Assembly (NCBI RefSeq): GCF_000827555.1
Contig: NZ_CDOI01000144.1
Location: 1-50,244 of the forward strand
Reading direction: 5' to 3'
Length of the DNA stretch: 50,244 bases
From: Capnocytophaga canis
GTDB taxonomy: Bacteria > Bacteroidota > Bacteroidia > Flavobacteriales > Flavobacteriaceae
The first letter of the stretch is position 1. The number at the start of each line of letters is the position of its first letter. Made by a program: the position numbers and the translations under genes. This document shows, one piece after another, positions 7,634-18,700 of the stretch. Below the pieces are notes generated by a model. It did no database searches. It was not told the origin of the DNA and saw only the letters and a list, made by a program, of their open reading frames with translations.

Positions 7634-10255
7634 TTACCAATCTCCAACTTCATCAATCAGATTTGCCACTAATGATGTCCAACCAGTTTGGTGTGATGCT
7701 CCGATGCCCCGACCGTTATCGCCGTGAAAATATTCATAGAATAAGATTAAATCTTGGAAGTTTTCTTGGCGATATACATCTGAATGTAATCTATTCACAG
7801 GACGATTTTCTTGTGCATCTTTTTGGAAAATACGAATCAATCGCTTACTAATTTCATCTGCTATTTGATTGAAATTCAATGTGTTTTGTTCATTTCCTGT
7901 TGGGAATTGATAGGTTGTATCGTCAAAAAAGCGATATAATTCTCGCAGAGTGTCAATCAGAATATAGTTTATGGGAAACCAGATTGGACCACGCCAATTG
8001 CTATTCCCCCCGAACATATTGCTTGTTGATTCTGCAGGATCGTACGCAATTTCATACATTTTTCCTTCCAAAGGTACACGGAAAGGATGTGTGTATATCT
8101 TTGATAATGAGCGTATTCCGTAGTCGCTTAAGAATTCTTTTTCATCGACTAAGGCACGTACCATTTTATCCAATCGGTTCTTAGGAACTAATGAAAGTAG
8201 CATTCCTTTGTTGTTGTCCGAGGTTTGAATAATCGGATATTTAAGTTCGTTCATCAAGTGTTTTTGAAACCATGAAAAACTGTTTTTAAATCGTGGTAAG
8301 CGATCTAAGGTTTCTTGGTCAATATGCAACACAGCGATTAGAGAAAGCATTCCTGCTACTGAGCGTACTTTTACCAATTTGGAATTACCATCTTTGAATA
8401 TAATCCTATCGTAAAAAAATCCTTCTTTTTCGTCCCAAATGCCTTTATGTTCTTCGCTAATATGGTTCAATGCTTTGGCTATGTGGATAAAATGTGCAAA
8501 ATATTTGGTTGCCATTTCCTCGAAAGACTCATCGTGTTTGGATATTTCCAAACTGATTTTCAGCATACATAGGCTGTACAAAGCCATCCATGCCGTACCA
8601 TCTACTTGTTCCAAAGTTTCCACTCCTTCAATACCTTGTGTGCGGTCAAAAACTCCAATGTTGTCCAGCCCTAAGAATCCTCCTTCAAAAATGTTGTTCT
8701 GACTGGAATCCACTTGATTTATCCACCATGTGAAATTCAGGGACAATTTATTGAACATTCGTTTGAGAAAACTAATGTCGGATGTACCATTTTGTTTCTG
8801 ATCAATATTGTAAATCATCAACGTTGCCCATGGTTGTACTGGAGGATTTACATCACTGAAGTTCCATTCATAAGCTGGAATTTGTCCATTAGGTCTCATA
8901 TACCATTCCTTGGTAAACAGTAGTAATTGCTCCTTAGCAAACTGAATATCAATCATTGCCATGCTCACACAATGAAAAGCGGAATCCCAAGCGGCATACC
9001 ACGGATACTCCCATTTGTCGGGCATTAGCAGTACATCTGAATTTCGCAAAGTTGTCCAATCGGAATTACGACCTTTCCAACGTTCTTTAGGAGGTGCAGG
9101 ATGTTTACTATCGCCTTTGAGCCAACGTTCAATGTTGTAGTAATAATATTGCTTACTCCATAACATTCCCGAAAGAGCTTGTTTTTGAATTAGATAGAGT
9201 TCTTCGTTTTTCGTTTTTAACCTATTACGGTAAAAAGTATCACACTCTTGTTCACGCGATGCAAATAACTCATTTACACCGCTAAAAGGATTTTCTTTTT
9301 CCTCATTAGTAAGACGTAAATAGATAATTCGCTGTTCTTTAGTCTCAAGTTCAAAAAAGTACATCGGCGAGAATTTCGTTCCATGGTTTCGTTGCGTAGC
9401 AAGTTCGAAATCACCTGAAATCACAGCATCGTGAAACAAATCTTTTTTGTAAGGATGTTCGTTAGGATGTTTGTGTAATTTTTCGTTATTACTTTCATTT
9501 TCAGTGAATAAACATCTATCGGCTTGTTCAAAATAGAGATAGTAATCTTCCTCCAAGGCATTGCTGATTTTTACACTATTTTCATTTCCCTTTCGGGAGA
9601 TACTCGGCAGGGGATTTACATCAAAAAAACTCCAGTGATTTCGGAGTAATAACGTTGGTAACACAAAAATTGGAGCTTTCTCTTCCCCTTGGTTGATGAT
9701 GGTGATTTTCATAAAAATATCCTTTTCATCAGCTTTGGCATATTCTACTAAAACATCAAAATAAGCATTGTTTTTAAAAATTTCGGTATCAATCAACTCA
9801 AATTCAAGATCTCGCAATCCCTTTTTACGGTTAGTTTCTTCCAAAAGTTTATACGGAAATTCCGATTGAGGGTACTTGTAGAGGTATTTCATGTAGGAAT
9901 GTGTTGGCGTGTTGTCTAAGTAATAATACAACTCTTTGACGTCCTCGCCGTGATTTCCTTGATTGTTACTCAATCCATAGAGACGCTCTTTGAGAAAGGG
10001 ATCTTTACCATTCCACAGAGCTACCGACAGACATATTTTACTATGATTGTCCGAGAATCCTGCTAGTCCGTCCTCTCCCCAACGATAAGTACGACTACGA
10101 GCATGTTCATGAGGAAAGTAATTCCAAGCATCTCCGTTTGCACTGTAATCTTCGCGAACTGTACCCCACTGACGTTCACTTAGATAAGGCCCCCAAAGCA
10201 ACCAGTTTTTTATTTTCTTATCTTTTTCTTCTATGCGTTTTTTTTCGGTGTTCAT
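7634..10255 (-). CDS. MGH1-type (GH63-like) glycoside hydrolase
   Basis: 873 residues, no signal peptide, so probably cytoplasmic. The N-terminal half has the beta-sandwich wording of GH63-like proteins (LLWGPYLSERQWGTVREDYS, residues 19-38; GDAWNYFPHEHARSRTYRWG). The C-terminal (alpha/alpha)6 barrel shows PDKWEYPWYAAWDSAFHCVS with the W-D-S segment, EWNFSDVNPPVQPWA, GWTS and FGGNSNWRGPIWFPINY, which in GH63/MGH1 enzymes line the active site. Family members hydrolyse alpha-glucosides, glucosylglycerate or mannosylglycerate; the substrate cannot be told from sequence alone. Monocistronic, with no transporter or regulator beside it. Start ATG 10255. Confidence 0.85.
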   Translation of the reverse strand: MNTEKKRIEEKDKKIKNWLLWGPYLSERQWGTVREDYSANGDAWNYFPHEHARSRTYRWGEDGLAGFSDNHSKICLSVALWNGKDPFLKERLYGLSNNQGNHGEDVKELYYYLDNTPTHSYMKYLYKYPQSEFPYKLLEETNRKKGLRDLEFELIDTEIFKNNAYFDVLVEYAKADEKDIFMKITIINQGEEKAPIFVLPTLLLRNHWSFFDVNPLPSISRKGNENSVKISNALEEDYYLYFEQADRCLFTENESNNEKLHKHPNEHPYKKDLFHDAVISGDFELATQRNHGTKFSPMYFFELETKEQRIIYLRLTNEEKENPFSGVNELFASREQECDTFYRNRLKTKNEELYLIQKQALSGMLWSKQYYYYNIERWLKGDSKHPAPPKERWKGRNSDWTTLRNSDVLLMPDKWEYPWYAAWDSAFHCVSMAMIDIQFAKEQLLLFTKEWYMRPNGQIPAYEWNFSDVNPPVQPWATLMIYNIDQKQNGTSDISFLKRMFNKLSLNFTWWINQVDSSQNNIFEGGFLGLDNIGVFDRTQGIEGVETLEQVDGTAWMALYSLCMLKISLEISKHDESFEEMATKYFAHFIHIAKALNHISEEHKGIWDEKEGFFYDRIIFKDGNSKLVKVRSVAGMLSLIAVLHIDQETLDRLPRFKNSFSWFQKHLMNELKYPIIQTSDNNKGMLLSLVPKNRLDKMVRALVDEKEFLSDYGIRSLSKIYTHPFRVPLEGKMYEIAYDPAESTSNMFGGNSNWRGPIWFPINYILIDTLRELYRFFDDTTYQFPTGNEQNTLNFNQIADEISKRLIRIFQKDAQENRPVNRLHSDVYRQENFQDLILFYEYFHGDNGRGIGASHQTGWTSLVANLIDEVGDW

Positions 10256-10590
10256 TACACTATAATTTTTGTTTTGTAGAGATATGTTGTACCATATTTC
10301 TGCTGAATTATCCTAATAAATTGTAATATACGATTCCTTCTATAGATATTTATTCGTTTACCTGATGGTTATCCATATGAATGTTTACAAATATACATGA
10401 AATATTATTACGATTAGATTTTTAACCTTAACTTAACTTTTATTTTCCACCATAGAATTATTAGCAGAGGTTTTATGAGATGTAATTTGTAACTGACAAA
10501 TATTGTAATATGTTGATTTTAAGCTGAAATGTTTTAAAAAGTAAGGGAAAATACCAATATGATGAGAGTAATTGTGTAATATTTGTCATA
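10256..10590. other. Intergenic stretch upstream of the glycosidase gene
   Basis: About 335 AT-rich bases without a supported gene. A TATATTTG box on the minus strand at 10388-10395 could be the -7 element of the glycosidase promoter, giving a 5' leader of about 130 bases; there is no clear -33 box. Nothing else recognisable. Confidence 0.4.
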
Positions 10591-10591
10591 A

Positions 10592-10627
10592 AAAAAGAGC
10601 TTTTTTGGATTACAAAAAGCTCTTTTT
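10592..10627. terminator. Terminator behind tRNA-His
   Basis: A perfect 14-bp inverted repeat AAAAAGAGCTTTTT / AAAAAGCTCTTTTT around an 8-base loop, with A and T tracts on both sides. It lies 17 bases beyond the 3' end of the minus-strand tRNA and can act in both directions. Confidence 0.85.
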
Positions 10628-10644
10628 ATTACAGTTATAATTTG

Positions 10645-10719
<75 letters not shown>

Positions 10720-10737
10720 ATTTTGCATTTGCGAGTG

Positions 10738-10768
10738 CAAAGATAAAAAATATTTTTAAATTACAAAA
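10738..10768 (-). promoter_or_regulatory. Promoter of tRNA-His
   Basis: TTTTG (10768-10764), 18 bases, TATCTTTG (10745-10738) on the minus strand is a full Bacteroidota-type promoter. Transcription would start about a dozen bases before the tRNA 5' end. Confidence 0.75.
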
Positions 10769-10797
10769 GTATAAATGCAAATATTTTTATTATTTTA

Positions 10798-10880
10798 TTG
10801 AGTTTAGTGCTTAATTGCATATATTTTTAATGGTTAAACACGTATTTTTCAGTATTTTGACCACTTTTCATCTAAGGAAA
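10798..10880 (+). repeat. Dispersed repeat, copy B (internally deleted)
   Basis: Starts TTGAGTTTAGTGCTTAATT and runs through TTTTTCAGTATTTTGACC to CACTTTTCATCTAAGGAAA. Compared with copy C it jumps from the first CTTTTCATC of that copy (49769) directly to the second (49925), so 156 bases are missing between two 9-base direct repeats. It lies about 30 bases upstream of the tRNA-His promoter. Confidence 0.75.
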
Positions 10881-10890
10881 AGAACAGTGT

Positions 10891-10921
10891 ATAAAATAAA
10901 TAATGAACTCGTTTATTTTAT
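10891..10921. terminator. AT-rich inverted repeat, possible terminator of the aminotransferase gene
   Basis: ATAAAATAAA / TTTATTTTAT around an 11-base loop, about 57 bases beyond the minus-strand stop at 10978. The stem contains only A-T pairs, so it is a weak candidate. Confidence 0.35.
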
Positions 10922-10977
10922 ATCATGTTCCTTTGTTAAACATATAAATAACTGATTAATAGTGGATTGAACTCTGT

Positions 10978-12102
10978 TTAAACAACTTCATTGATGATAC
11001 TTGTGATATATTCAATCTGTTCATCATCCAATTCAGTGTGCATAGGCAATGAAATGACTTCTTTCACAAGCTGATTGGTAGCTACAAAATCAGTTTCATC
11101 ATATGAATCATTTGTATAAGCCTTTTGAGCGTGAAGTGGAATAGGGTAGTAGATACCGTAAGGCACACCTTTTTCTGTTAAGGCCTTTGCTAAAGCATCG
11201 CGTTTTCCATTAGTGATTCGCAGTGTGTATTGATGATAAACATGGTCATAATTCGTTTTAACAAAAGGGGTTACGATGTTTGGGTTTTCCATAAGTGCTT
11301 TTGTATATTTTTCAGCAGCAATTCGACGTTTTTGGTTGTAAGTATCCAAATGTGGTAACTTGGCTCTTAAAACGGCAGCTTGTAGGGAATCCAATCGAGA
11401 ATTTACTCCCACAACATCATGATGATAACGCACGTACATTCCATGGTTTACGATACCACGTAGGGTGTACGCCAAATCATCATCGTTCGTAAAAATAGCT
11501 CCTCCATCGCCGTAGCATCCCAAATTTTTCGAAGGAAAGAAAGATGTTGCTCCTACATGTCCGATAGTTCCTACTTTTTGTTTACGTCCATCTGACCACG
11601 TAAAATCTGCCCCAATAGCCTGTGCGTTATCCTCAATAACGTACAAATTATGTTTCTTGGCTATTTTCATAATAGCTTCCATGTCAGCAGGTTGACCGAA
11701 AAGATGTACAGGAACAATTGCTTTAGTTTTAGGAGTAATGGCCTTTTTGATGGCATCAATATTGATGTTGAACGTATCGTCATAAACATCTACTAACACA
11801 GGTGTAAGATTTAACAATGCAATTACTTCAACAGTAGCGGCAAAAGTAAAATCGGCTGTAATGACTTCATCACCAGGTTTTAACCCTAATCCCATCATCG
11901 CAATTTGCAATGCGTCTGTCCCATTTGCACACGGAATCACGTGCTTCACACCTAAATAAGTTTCTAAATCCTTCTGAAAAGCACTTACCTGAGGGCCATT
12001 GATGAAAGCTGTGCTGTCTAAAATCTCATTAAAAGAAGATAAAACTTCATCTTTAATTTGTTGATATTGACCATTTAAGTCAACCATTTGTATTTTTTTC
12101 AT
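10978..12102 (-). CDS. DegT/DnrJ/EryC1/StrS-family sugar aminotransferase
   Basis: 374 residues, PLP-dependent aminotransferase fold, cytoplasmic. Motifs: CANGTDALQIAMMGLG (about residues 58-73, phosphate cradle), DFTFAATVEV, VPVHLFGQPADME, VIEDNAQAIGA (Asp that holds the PLP ring nitrogen), and SFFPSKNLGCYGDGGAI, with the Schiff-base lysine in PSKN (about residue 191). Closest by wording to the WbpE/WlbC group that aminates a 3-keto UDP-sugar in surface-polysaccharide synthesis; the exact nucleotide sugar is inference. No other sugar-biosynthesis genes are adjacent, so it appears as a stand-alone gene with its own promoter. Confidence 0.9.
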   Translation of the reverse strand: MKKIQMVDLNGQYQQIKDEVLSSFNEILDSTAFINGPQVSAFQKDLETYLGVKHVIPCANGTDALQIAMMGLGLKPGDEVITADFTFAATVEVIALLNLTPVLVDVYDDTFNINIDAIKKAITPKTKAIVPVHLFGQPADMEAIMKIAKKHNLYVIEDNAQAIGADFTWSDGRKQKVGTIGHVGATSFFPSKNLGCYGDGGAIFTNDDDLAYTLRGIVNHGMYVRYHHDVVGVNSRLDSLQAAVLRAKLPHLDTYNQKRRIAAEKYTKALMENPNIVTPFVKTNYDHVYHQYTLRITNGKRDALAKALTEKGVPYGIYYPIPLHAQKAYTNDSYDETDFVATNQLVKEVISLPMHTELDDEQIEYITSIINEVV

Positions 12103-12152
12103 AGAATATACTGTCTATATTTTGATACTCAAATAGATTCGTTTACAAGCTA

Positions 12153-12182
12153 CAAAGGTACATAATTGTTGCGAATAATCAA
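12153..12182 (-). promoter_or_regulatory. Promoter of the aminotransferase gene
   Basis: TTG (12182-12180), 19 bases, TACCTTTG (12160-12153) on the minus strand, about 50 bases before the ATG at 12102. Confidence 0.65.
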
Positions 12183-12207
12183 TATTTCATTGTGTAGAAA
12201 AAAAATG

Positions 12208-12243
12208 AAAAAAGCATATAACGGTTGGTGTTATATGCTTTTC
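12208..12243. terminator. Terminator after the small membrane protein gene
   Basis: GAAAAAAGCATATAAC / GTTATATGCTTTTC inverted repeat with a short loop and a T tract on the minus strand, 15 bases past the stop at 12258. Confidence 0.75.
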
Positions 12244-12257
12244 TTTGGGTTATTTTG

Positions 12258-12704
12258 CTATTTATTTACAATTTTTTTGTACAAATCAAAGTAATAGCTA
12301 CCATCAAATGTATCACTGACTCCTGAAATGCTTTCAAATGAAAACACGCCTACTGTGATTAGAACCAGACCCACTACAAAAAAAGCAACTTTTTTTGAAG
12401 GAGAGGTTACGTAATAATACAGTGAAATAGTCCCTAATATGCTAAAAATCAGATAAGGAATCACAACCCTAATACCATCCGTAAAAAAAGATGTTATGAG
12501 CAGTAAACTCAAAATGGGAGCATTTATCCAAATTAAATTATGGCGAGCTTCTTTCTTTTCTTTGTTACGAACTACAAAATATGAAACAAAGATATTTAGT
12601 AGCAAAAAAGTGATAAACATATAGTGATGATAACCACTAAAAAGAATTCCCGCAAGTAGGTATAATCCAATACCTATCAAACTTTTTTTGATGATTTGTT
12701 TCAT
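12258..12704 (-). CDS. Hypothetical membrane protein
   Basis: 148 residues from ATG 12704 (MKQIIKKSLIGIGLYLLAG). The frame is open 33 bases further upstream, but this start places a basic N-terminus directly before the first helix. About four membrane helices are visible: near residues 7-25, 27-45, 60-95 (two) and 105-125, followed by a polar C-terminal tail (SGVSDTFDGSYYFDLYKK). No motif that I recognise. It is 79 bases downstream of sprA on the same strand and could be read through from it, then ends at a terminator. Function unknown. Confidence 0.7.
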   Translation of the reverse strand: MKQIIKKSLIGIGLYLLAGILFSGYHHYMFITFLLLNIFVSYFVVRNKEKKEARHNLIWINAPILSLLLITSFFTDGIRVVIPYLIFSILGTISLYYYVTSPSKKVAFFVVGLVLITVGVFSFESISGVSDTFDGSYYFDLYKKIVNK

Positions 12705-12783
12705 AATGAGAGATGTTAAATGATTATACATCCCCAAATGTATGCATAATCATTTAAAACTCCAAATAATCATAAATTTTTCT

Positions 12784-15700
12784 CTAATTAAACGTATATT
12801 TCACGGATAACCCCGTACGGATGGTTGTCATCGGGAAAGCTGTTGAAATAGCTGATTTTGAGAAATTATATCGGAAATAGTACGAAGCCAGCAAGTTTCT
12901 GCTCAACGCATATTCTGCCGTAAAATCACCAATCCAGTTGCTTTGCCCTGCGGTTACTTGGTTGTTGGTAATTTCCATATTCCTGATAACGGTAAACTCA
13001 TTCAGATGCGAGAGAGTTCCCTTGAGTATCAAATCACTTTTCAAAGTGGTTCGTACGCCATTCACTTTGGTTACAAAACGTAAATCTTTGATGCGATAGC
13101 CTAATCCCATTCGAAATTCCTTACGGATAATTTCGGTTAAATAGTCGTTGTCCAAACTGATGGATATAGTGCGGTCACGATTGATTTCAAACAACGCACT
13201 GATTGAGTTTTTCATTTCCATATCAGCACGAATCAGCGGATTGAATTGCTCTACCAAAGTTACGTTGGTGAATAGTTGCTGACTTAAATAATCACCTTTA
13301 GCATTGACTTTAAACAAATTATTAGGGTCGAATTCTAAATTCGTACGGAACTCACTTAGCACATAACTCGCATTATAGCCGTGAGCTAATGAAAATCGAT
13401 TAAAATATCGTTTCATTGATTCCAATCGCCCCAATCCTGTGTAGGTTATTTTCCATTCAGGAACCGGAATGTTTTTAAAGGCACTCAACGAAGTGGAATT
13501 AGCATTTCCACCTGAATAGGCCGCAAAAAACGCCGGAATCATCACCGATTGACTGGTTTTGCTGTATCCCTTTGGAAAACCTTCTTGATCAAGATTATTT
13601 GGATCGTTCAAGTCTACACCTCTTTCTGAAGCCAAACGACTTGCTATTGTGATGCGATTTTCTTTGAAACGCTCAAACGGTACAGAGTTATATTCGTCTA
13701 TTTTGTTGAAAGTGGTCGCAATCAAATTGGTTGTAATGTTGAAGTTACCTACTTGATTTCCTATAAGTTTATTATATGTTAGGTTGTTTACTTCAAAGGT
13801 CTCGGTGTAATTATCGGTATACTGACGTTTTGCTTTCAAATCAATTTGCAGATCAGGAATCGGTAACAAATTGGCAGTGAATGTTAAATCACGTTCCTTT
13901 GACTGTAGGAATTGATCGTTAAAATCAACAAAATCCGTTAAATACCCTTTTTTTGCCATTTCATAACGCACATCCGCCTGACTTCCAAACATGAAACCAA
14001 AAGAGGGTTTGGTTGTACCTAAGAATCCTACATTTTGAGTATACCCGGGTAAGGTTTTCCCATTGGTTTCAGCATAATTTACGCTAATGGTTTTCAGCAT
14101 TGTAGCCAACGATTTGCCTACTGACGGCTTTTCACCGCGAGGAGTTGGTTTCACTCCCAAATAGCGGTAAAACTGTTCAAAGGATGCATTGACCATCAGG
14201 TTGTGCGTATTGGCATTTTGTAAAGTATTGATATCGTGTTTTGCTAACTGCAGTAAGGTTTGCGATCCACGTTGCCAATCGAAGTCGCCTGAGTAAGTGT
14301 AGTTTGCTTTCATAAAATCCAAAAATGGAAATTTGGACAGGGGTAGTTCATAACTTATTTGTAGTTTTGACAAAAAGTGATTTGGATTACCTAAATCCCA
14401 GAAATCACTCCACAAGGTTACGTTTCTGTCATATGAAGCTACATCACCATTACTGTCGTAGATGTAATAATTTCGGATAATACTATTATTTGTAGCGTTG
14501 AAACTTGCTTTCAAAGAGCGGGTTAGGTTGTAGTTTACTCCGAATTGATAATTATGTAAATAGTTACGCTGTTGTAATTCGGGTAAGGTTTTTTGCAAAC
14601 TCGCGTCTACTCCTTCAAAATACACATCGCGAAATAATTGTTTTGATAATGAACGATTTACATCGGAAGAGAACATAATGCTGGTAGGCAATAAGTTAAG
14701 ATTTACATCTGCCAACCATTGCCAGTATTTTTTACCCGTAAAACGTTCCGATTTTTTGAAAGGTTCAATAGTTTTATTTTCAAATCCATAGTTGTACAAG
14801 AATCCCGCTCTGACGTTTTGTTCATCTTCATAACGGAGTTCATAATCATGGTGATGCATCTCGTTATAGGCATAGTTAAACGTAAAGTTTTCAATATTGT
14901 ACATACGTTTTTTCTGTCCTTCGGAAAAATTTTTCTTCACACCAATCAGATTGATTCCTTTGCGAACAGTCAGATTTTCAGCCTGTTCCCTGATAGTTTT
15001 GCGTTCTTCTGGTGTTTGTGCAATATTCAAACGATCATCGAGCTTAACATCTTGATATGAAGGATCATAGAACGGTGTAGAACGTTTTTGAGCATGATTT
15101 AAACTCACGGGGACTTGTATCTGCCATTTTTCGGGTAGTAATTTCCCTGCATTTATATTCATCACCACATCGTATTCTTGAGTGTTGTCAATTGAACGTT
15201 GGTTAGGCGTCTGGTCAACTGCACCGAAACCTACCGTATGCATACGTCCTGTAGCTGAGATATTTAACAAATCGGCCGCATTCGCATCTAGCGCTCCGAC
15301 CATTGCCCAACCACCTTTGTTGGACAATTCTGCTACCCGAAGTTCATTGAACCAAAATTCTCCACTTTGGGTATTTCCTGTAATGTTTTTCACTCCAATC
15401 ATCACTGAGCGGACACTTCCTAATGAAGGATTTCCTTTGATTACATAACGATTTTCTCCTATGGTATAAGGCGTATTTTCGTTTACTACATTCAGATTGG
15501 TATCGTAATAAGTAGCGTTGTTCAGTGTTTGATTTCGAAGTCCAATGGCTTTCATTTTTGTTAGTACATCCATTGACACAATTAGCTGATTTTCAGTTGG
15601 CCATATAGCCATATCAGTGTTTGCTCCTGAAGGTGTGATTTTCAATGGTATTTCTACCTGATAGTAATTTTCGTTAAAATCCGTACCGATACGCATAAAT

Positions 15701-18700
15701 GCTACCATCTGATTGTCAGATAATGATTTATTTTGATACGCTTCTGCATGGACAAACATTTTGATATATTTGTACTGACGTAAATCCAAATTCATCACCT
15801 TATAAACAGCGCGGCTATCTAAAGGCTCTAAGTTATTTACACTGTAGGATAATGATTGCTCATTCTGTTCAACCAAAGTATTGTTAGCGTTTATACGTTC
15901 GCGGTATACTCCAGGAGGCATACGATATGGAATAGGGGTACGTGTTTCATTTTCAATTAGATTCACTGAACCTATTTCCACTTGGGTGTTATCATCTGAA
16001 GGATCGTCTAAATTAGTTTCTAAGGTTTCGCTGTAGTATCGCCAATCTCCACGAACCAAATCTAAAGTTCCGAAACGTAACAACATTTCTTGTGAAAATC
16101 CAGTCATGTACATCCGCATATGGGTAATGGAGTTCATGATGTCAATTTCTTCGTTCGGAGCTAATGGGAATTTATAACCTTCACGCACCATTTGCCCTTG
16201 AGCAATCGGAATTTTAAACTGAATCCAACGAGCGGATACGGTTCTGCCATTAGGAGCTTCCACAGCTACCGTTCTAATATCGTTTACAAAACGGTCGGAA
16301 CGCGTAATATTCGGACGGATCTTCACTCGATATTCATAGTAATTATTCTCCGTATTCATAGCGAAATCCCCATTAACATCTTCAATATCAGGATTTGTAG
16401 TTGCTCCTCGGTTACTTTCAGTTACGGAAACAGGAGAATTTGCTTGTGTTCCATTGTAGTTGAAATAGCGATTCAAAATGCCTCCACCACGACTCATGAA
16501 ATACTCATAGTTGTCCAATGCAGGGTCGTTCGGAGATTCGCTTAGATTGTTATTATAGACTGAAGCCTCATCACCATCGGATAATCCGTCTAAACCAATG
16601 TCTTGTAAGGCTCTGTTCGATGAATTGGTGTCAAACGCATAGAGTAGAGACTGAGCTCCGGGTACCTTGCCCCATGATGAGGAATTGACCGCTGCTGATG
16701 ATGATAACCCCGGCAATCCGTTTTCATATTGCTTCCTGCCGTCCTTCAAAACGTCTTCTGAAATGTTTCCTAAGTTAAATACCAATTCTCCAGTTCCACT
16801 GTATTCACCTGAATGATAAGGATCTAACATCCAGAACTGTATATATTCAATATTACTTTCTTGAAAATCAGAATATGTTAATCCACGCATGATGCCTCCC
16901 CATTTCTCATCAGCATTGGCAGACTGAAAAGCTGGATTATTGTTGTACGAACCTTTATTATTTGGATAATATGCCAAATCCAAGGTTGTTTGTACAAGGG
17001 ATTCACCCTGAGCTACTTGCTGTTCAGGGAATATTTCTTCTAAATAGATACGCCGTGTGCTATTTTTTGAGATTTCATCACCACTCACGTCGTTCGGTTT
17101 TTGTGATGAATAGAAAATAGGGTCAATGGTATACCATGCTAATTTGGCACGACCGTAGCCGTTTCGCATATTTTCAGGATCTTCAGGTGAAGTTCCGTAT
17201 AACCTTCGTGGAGAATTTCCTGATCCTGAGCCAAATTCGAGAGGAGTACTGGCTAATTTCCATGCTAAAGGAGAGCGAATATCAATAGTTGCTTGAGCCG
17301 ACTCAAAATCATCTAAGTAGACGGTAGTTTCTCCATCGAAATCATCTCCTTTAGGAGTTCCGGGGACAAGGTACGCAAATTCTCCTCGTACAGACAGATT
17401 AGAGGCTACATCTGATTTTATGGTAGGAATGCGATTTACCCAACGTGTCAAAAAAGGTAATTCAGTGGAGTATGTGCCTCCAAAACCAAAAATAGTGTTA
17501 TTGACCGACTCTTGTCCATAGCTTGTTTTTTGGGTGAATGGACGCTCACGCAGGTTCACAACCGACGCTCCCATAATGAATTTATCACTGAATTTATGTT
17601 CGATATTCACTCCCATGAATCGAGTGGTCTGCCCACCAAAAATCAGATTATTTTCCATGGATACTTGAATCGGAATGTTTGATGCCTCCAAACTCGGATT
17701 TGTAATTTCGACCGTTCCCGACATATAGTCCACTAAATAATCAATACCCTCTTCGAGAATACGCCCTCCTGCCGTTACGGTTACTGACCCTCGAGGTACG
17801 TTGAACGCTCCTAATGAAATGCCACGCCGTCCTGAGGATTTGTAGCGTCCTTTCATTTGGAATTTATTTTTACTACCGTCCATCTGAGCCTGTGTTTTGG
17901 TATTGGCATACAAACTGGGATAGACATATTTTCGTTGGTTTTCGTTATACGTAGCAGGGTCATCGTAATTTCCACCTCCTAAGGTTTGGTGAAGAAATTT
18001 TCCAAAAGGCTCTACTTTAGTAAAAAATATCTTTCCGTACTGTTGATCAACTGTAATTCCTGGGATAAAATCAAAAAATCCGTCACCTCCAGGTTGGGGA
18101 TCTTGGTATTTATTTAATCGATCGAAATTGAACAAATTTAGTAGGATTTTATCTTCCAATCCATTATCCCAACCCGCATCGGACACTTTTGAAATATAGT
18201 TTAGCGGGGATGGATCAGAGTAGTAAATATTCATTCTGAAATCCTCAGGGTCTAATTGCCCGGATCCTAGGGAATAGACGTTTTTCATCATTAAATCCCA
18301 GATAGGATCTTTTACGTTCAAACGATTACTCTTTAACATTTTCAGTACCAACAAATTATTGGTGATAGCGTTTTGGCTTGCTGAAGTGTTATAGGTTGTC
18401 GCTGAAATACCATCATTGGCAAATTCTCCTACTTGAAACACTTCACTCCCGTAGGTGTATTGATAAGCAACGGCCAGTACTTCATTGCTACTCAAGGCAA
18501 CGTTTAGCGAAATGTATCCTAATTTTGTATCTACTTTATAATCAACCCCTTCTTCTAACTTACGAGCGTTTTCAATCACCGCATAATCATAGCCTTGGTT
18601 CACTAAATTGGAAATGGCACCGAAGCCTTGTTGTAAAGTAGCCACATCGCGAATCGCATCGGTTAACACCGAGGAACCTCCAATTTCAGCAGGGTCAAAA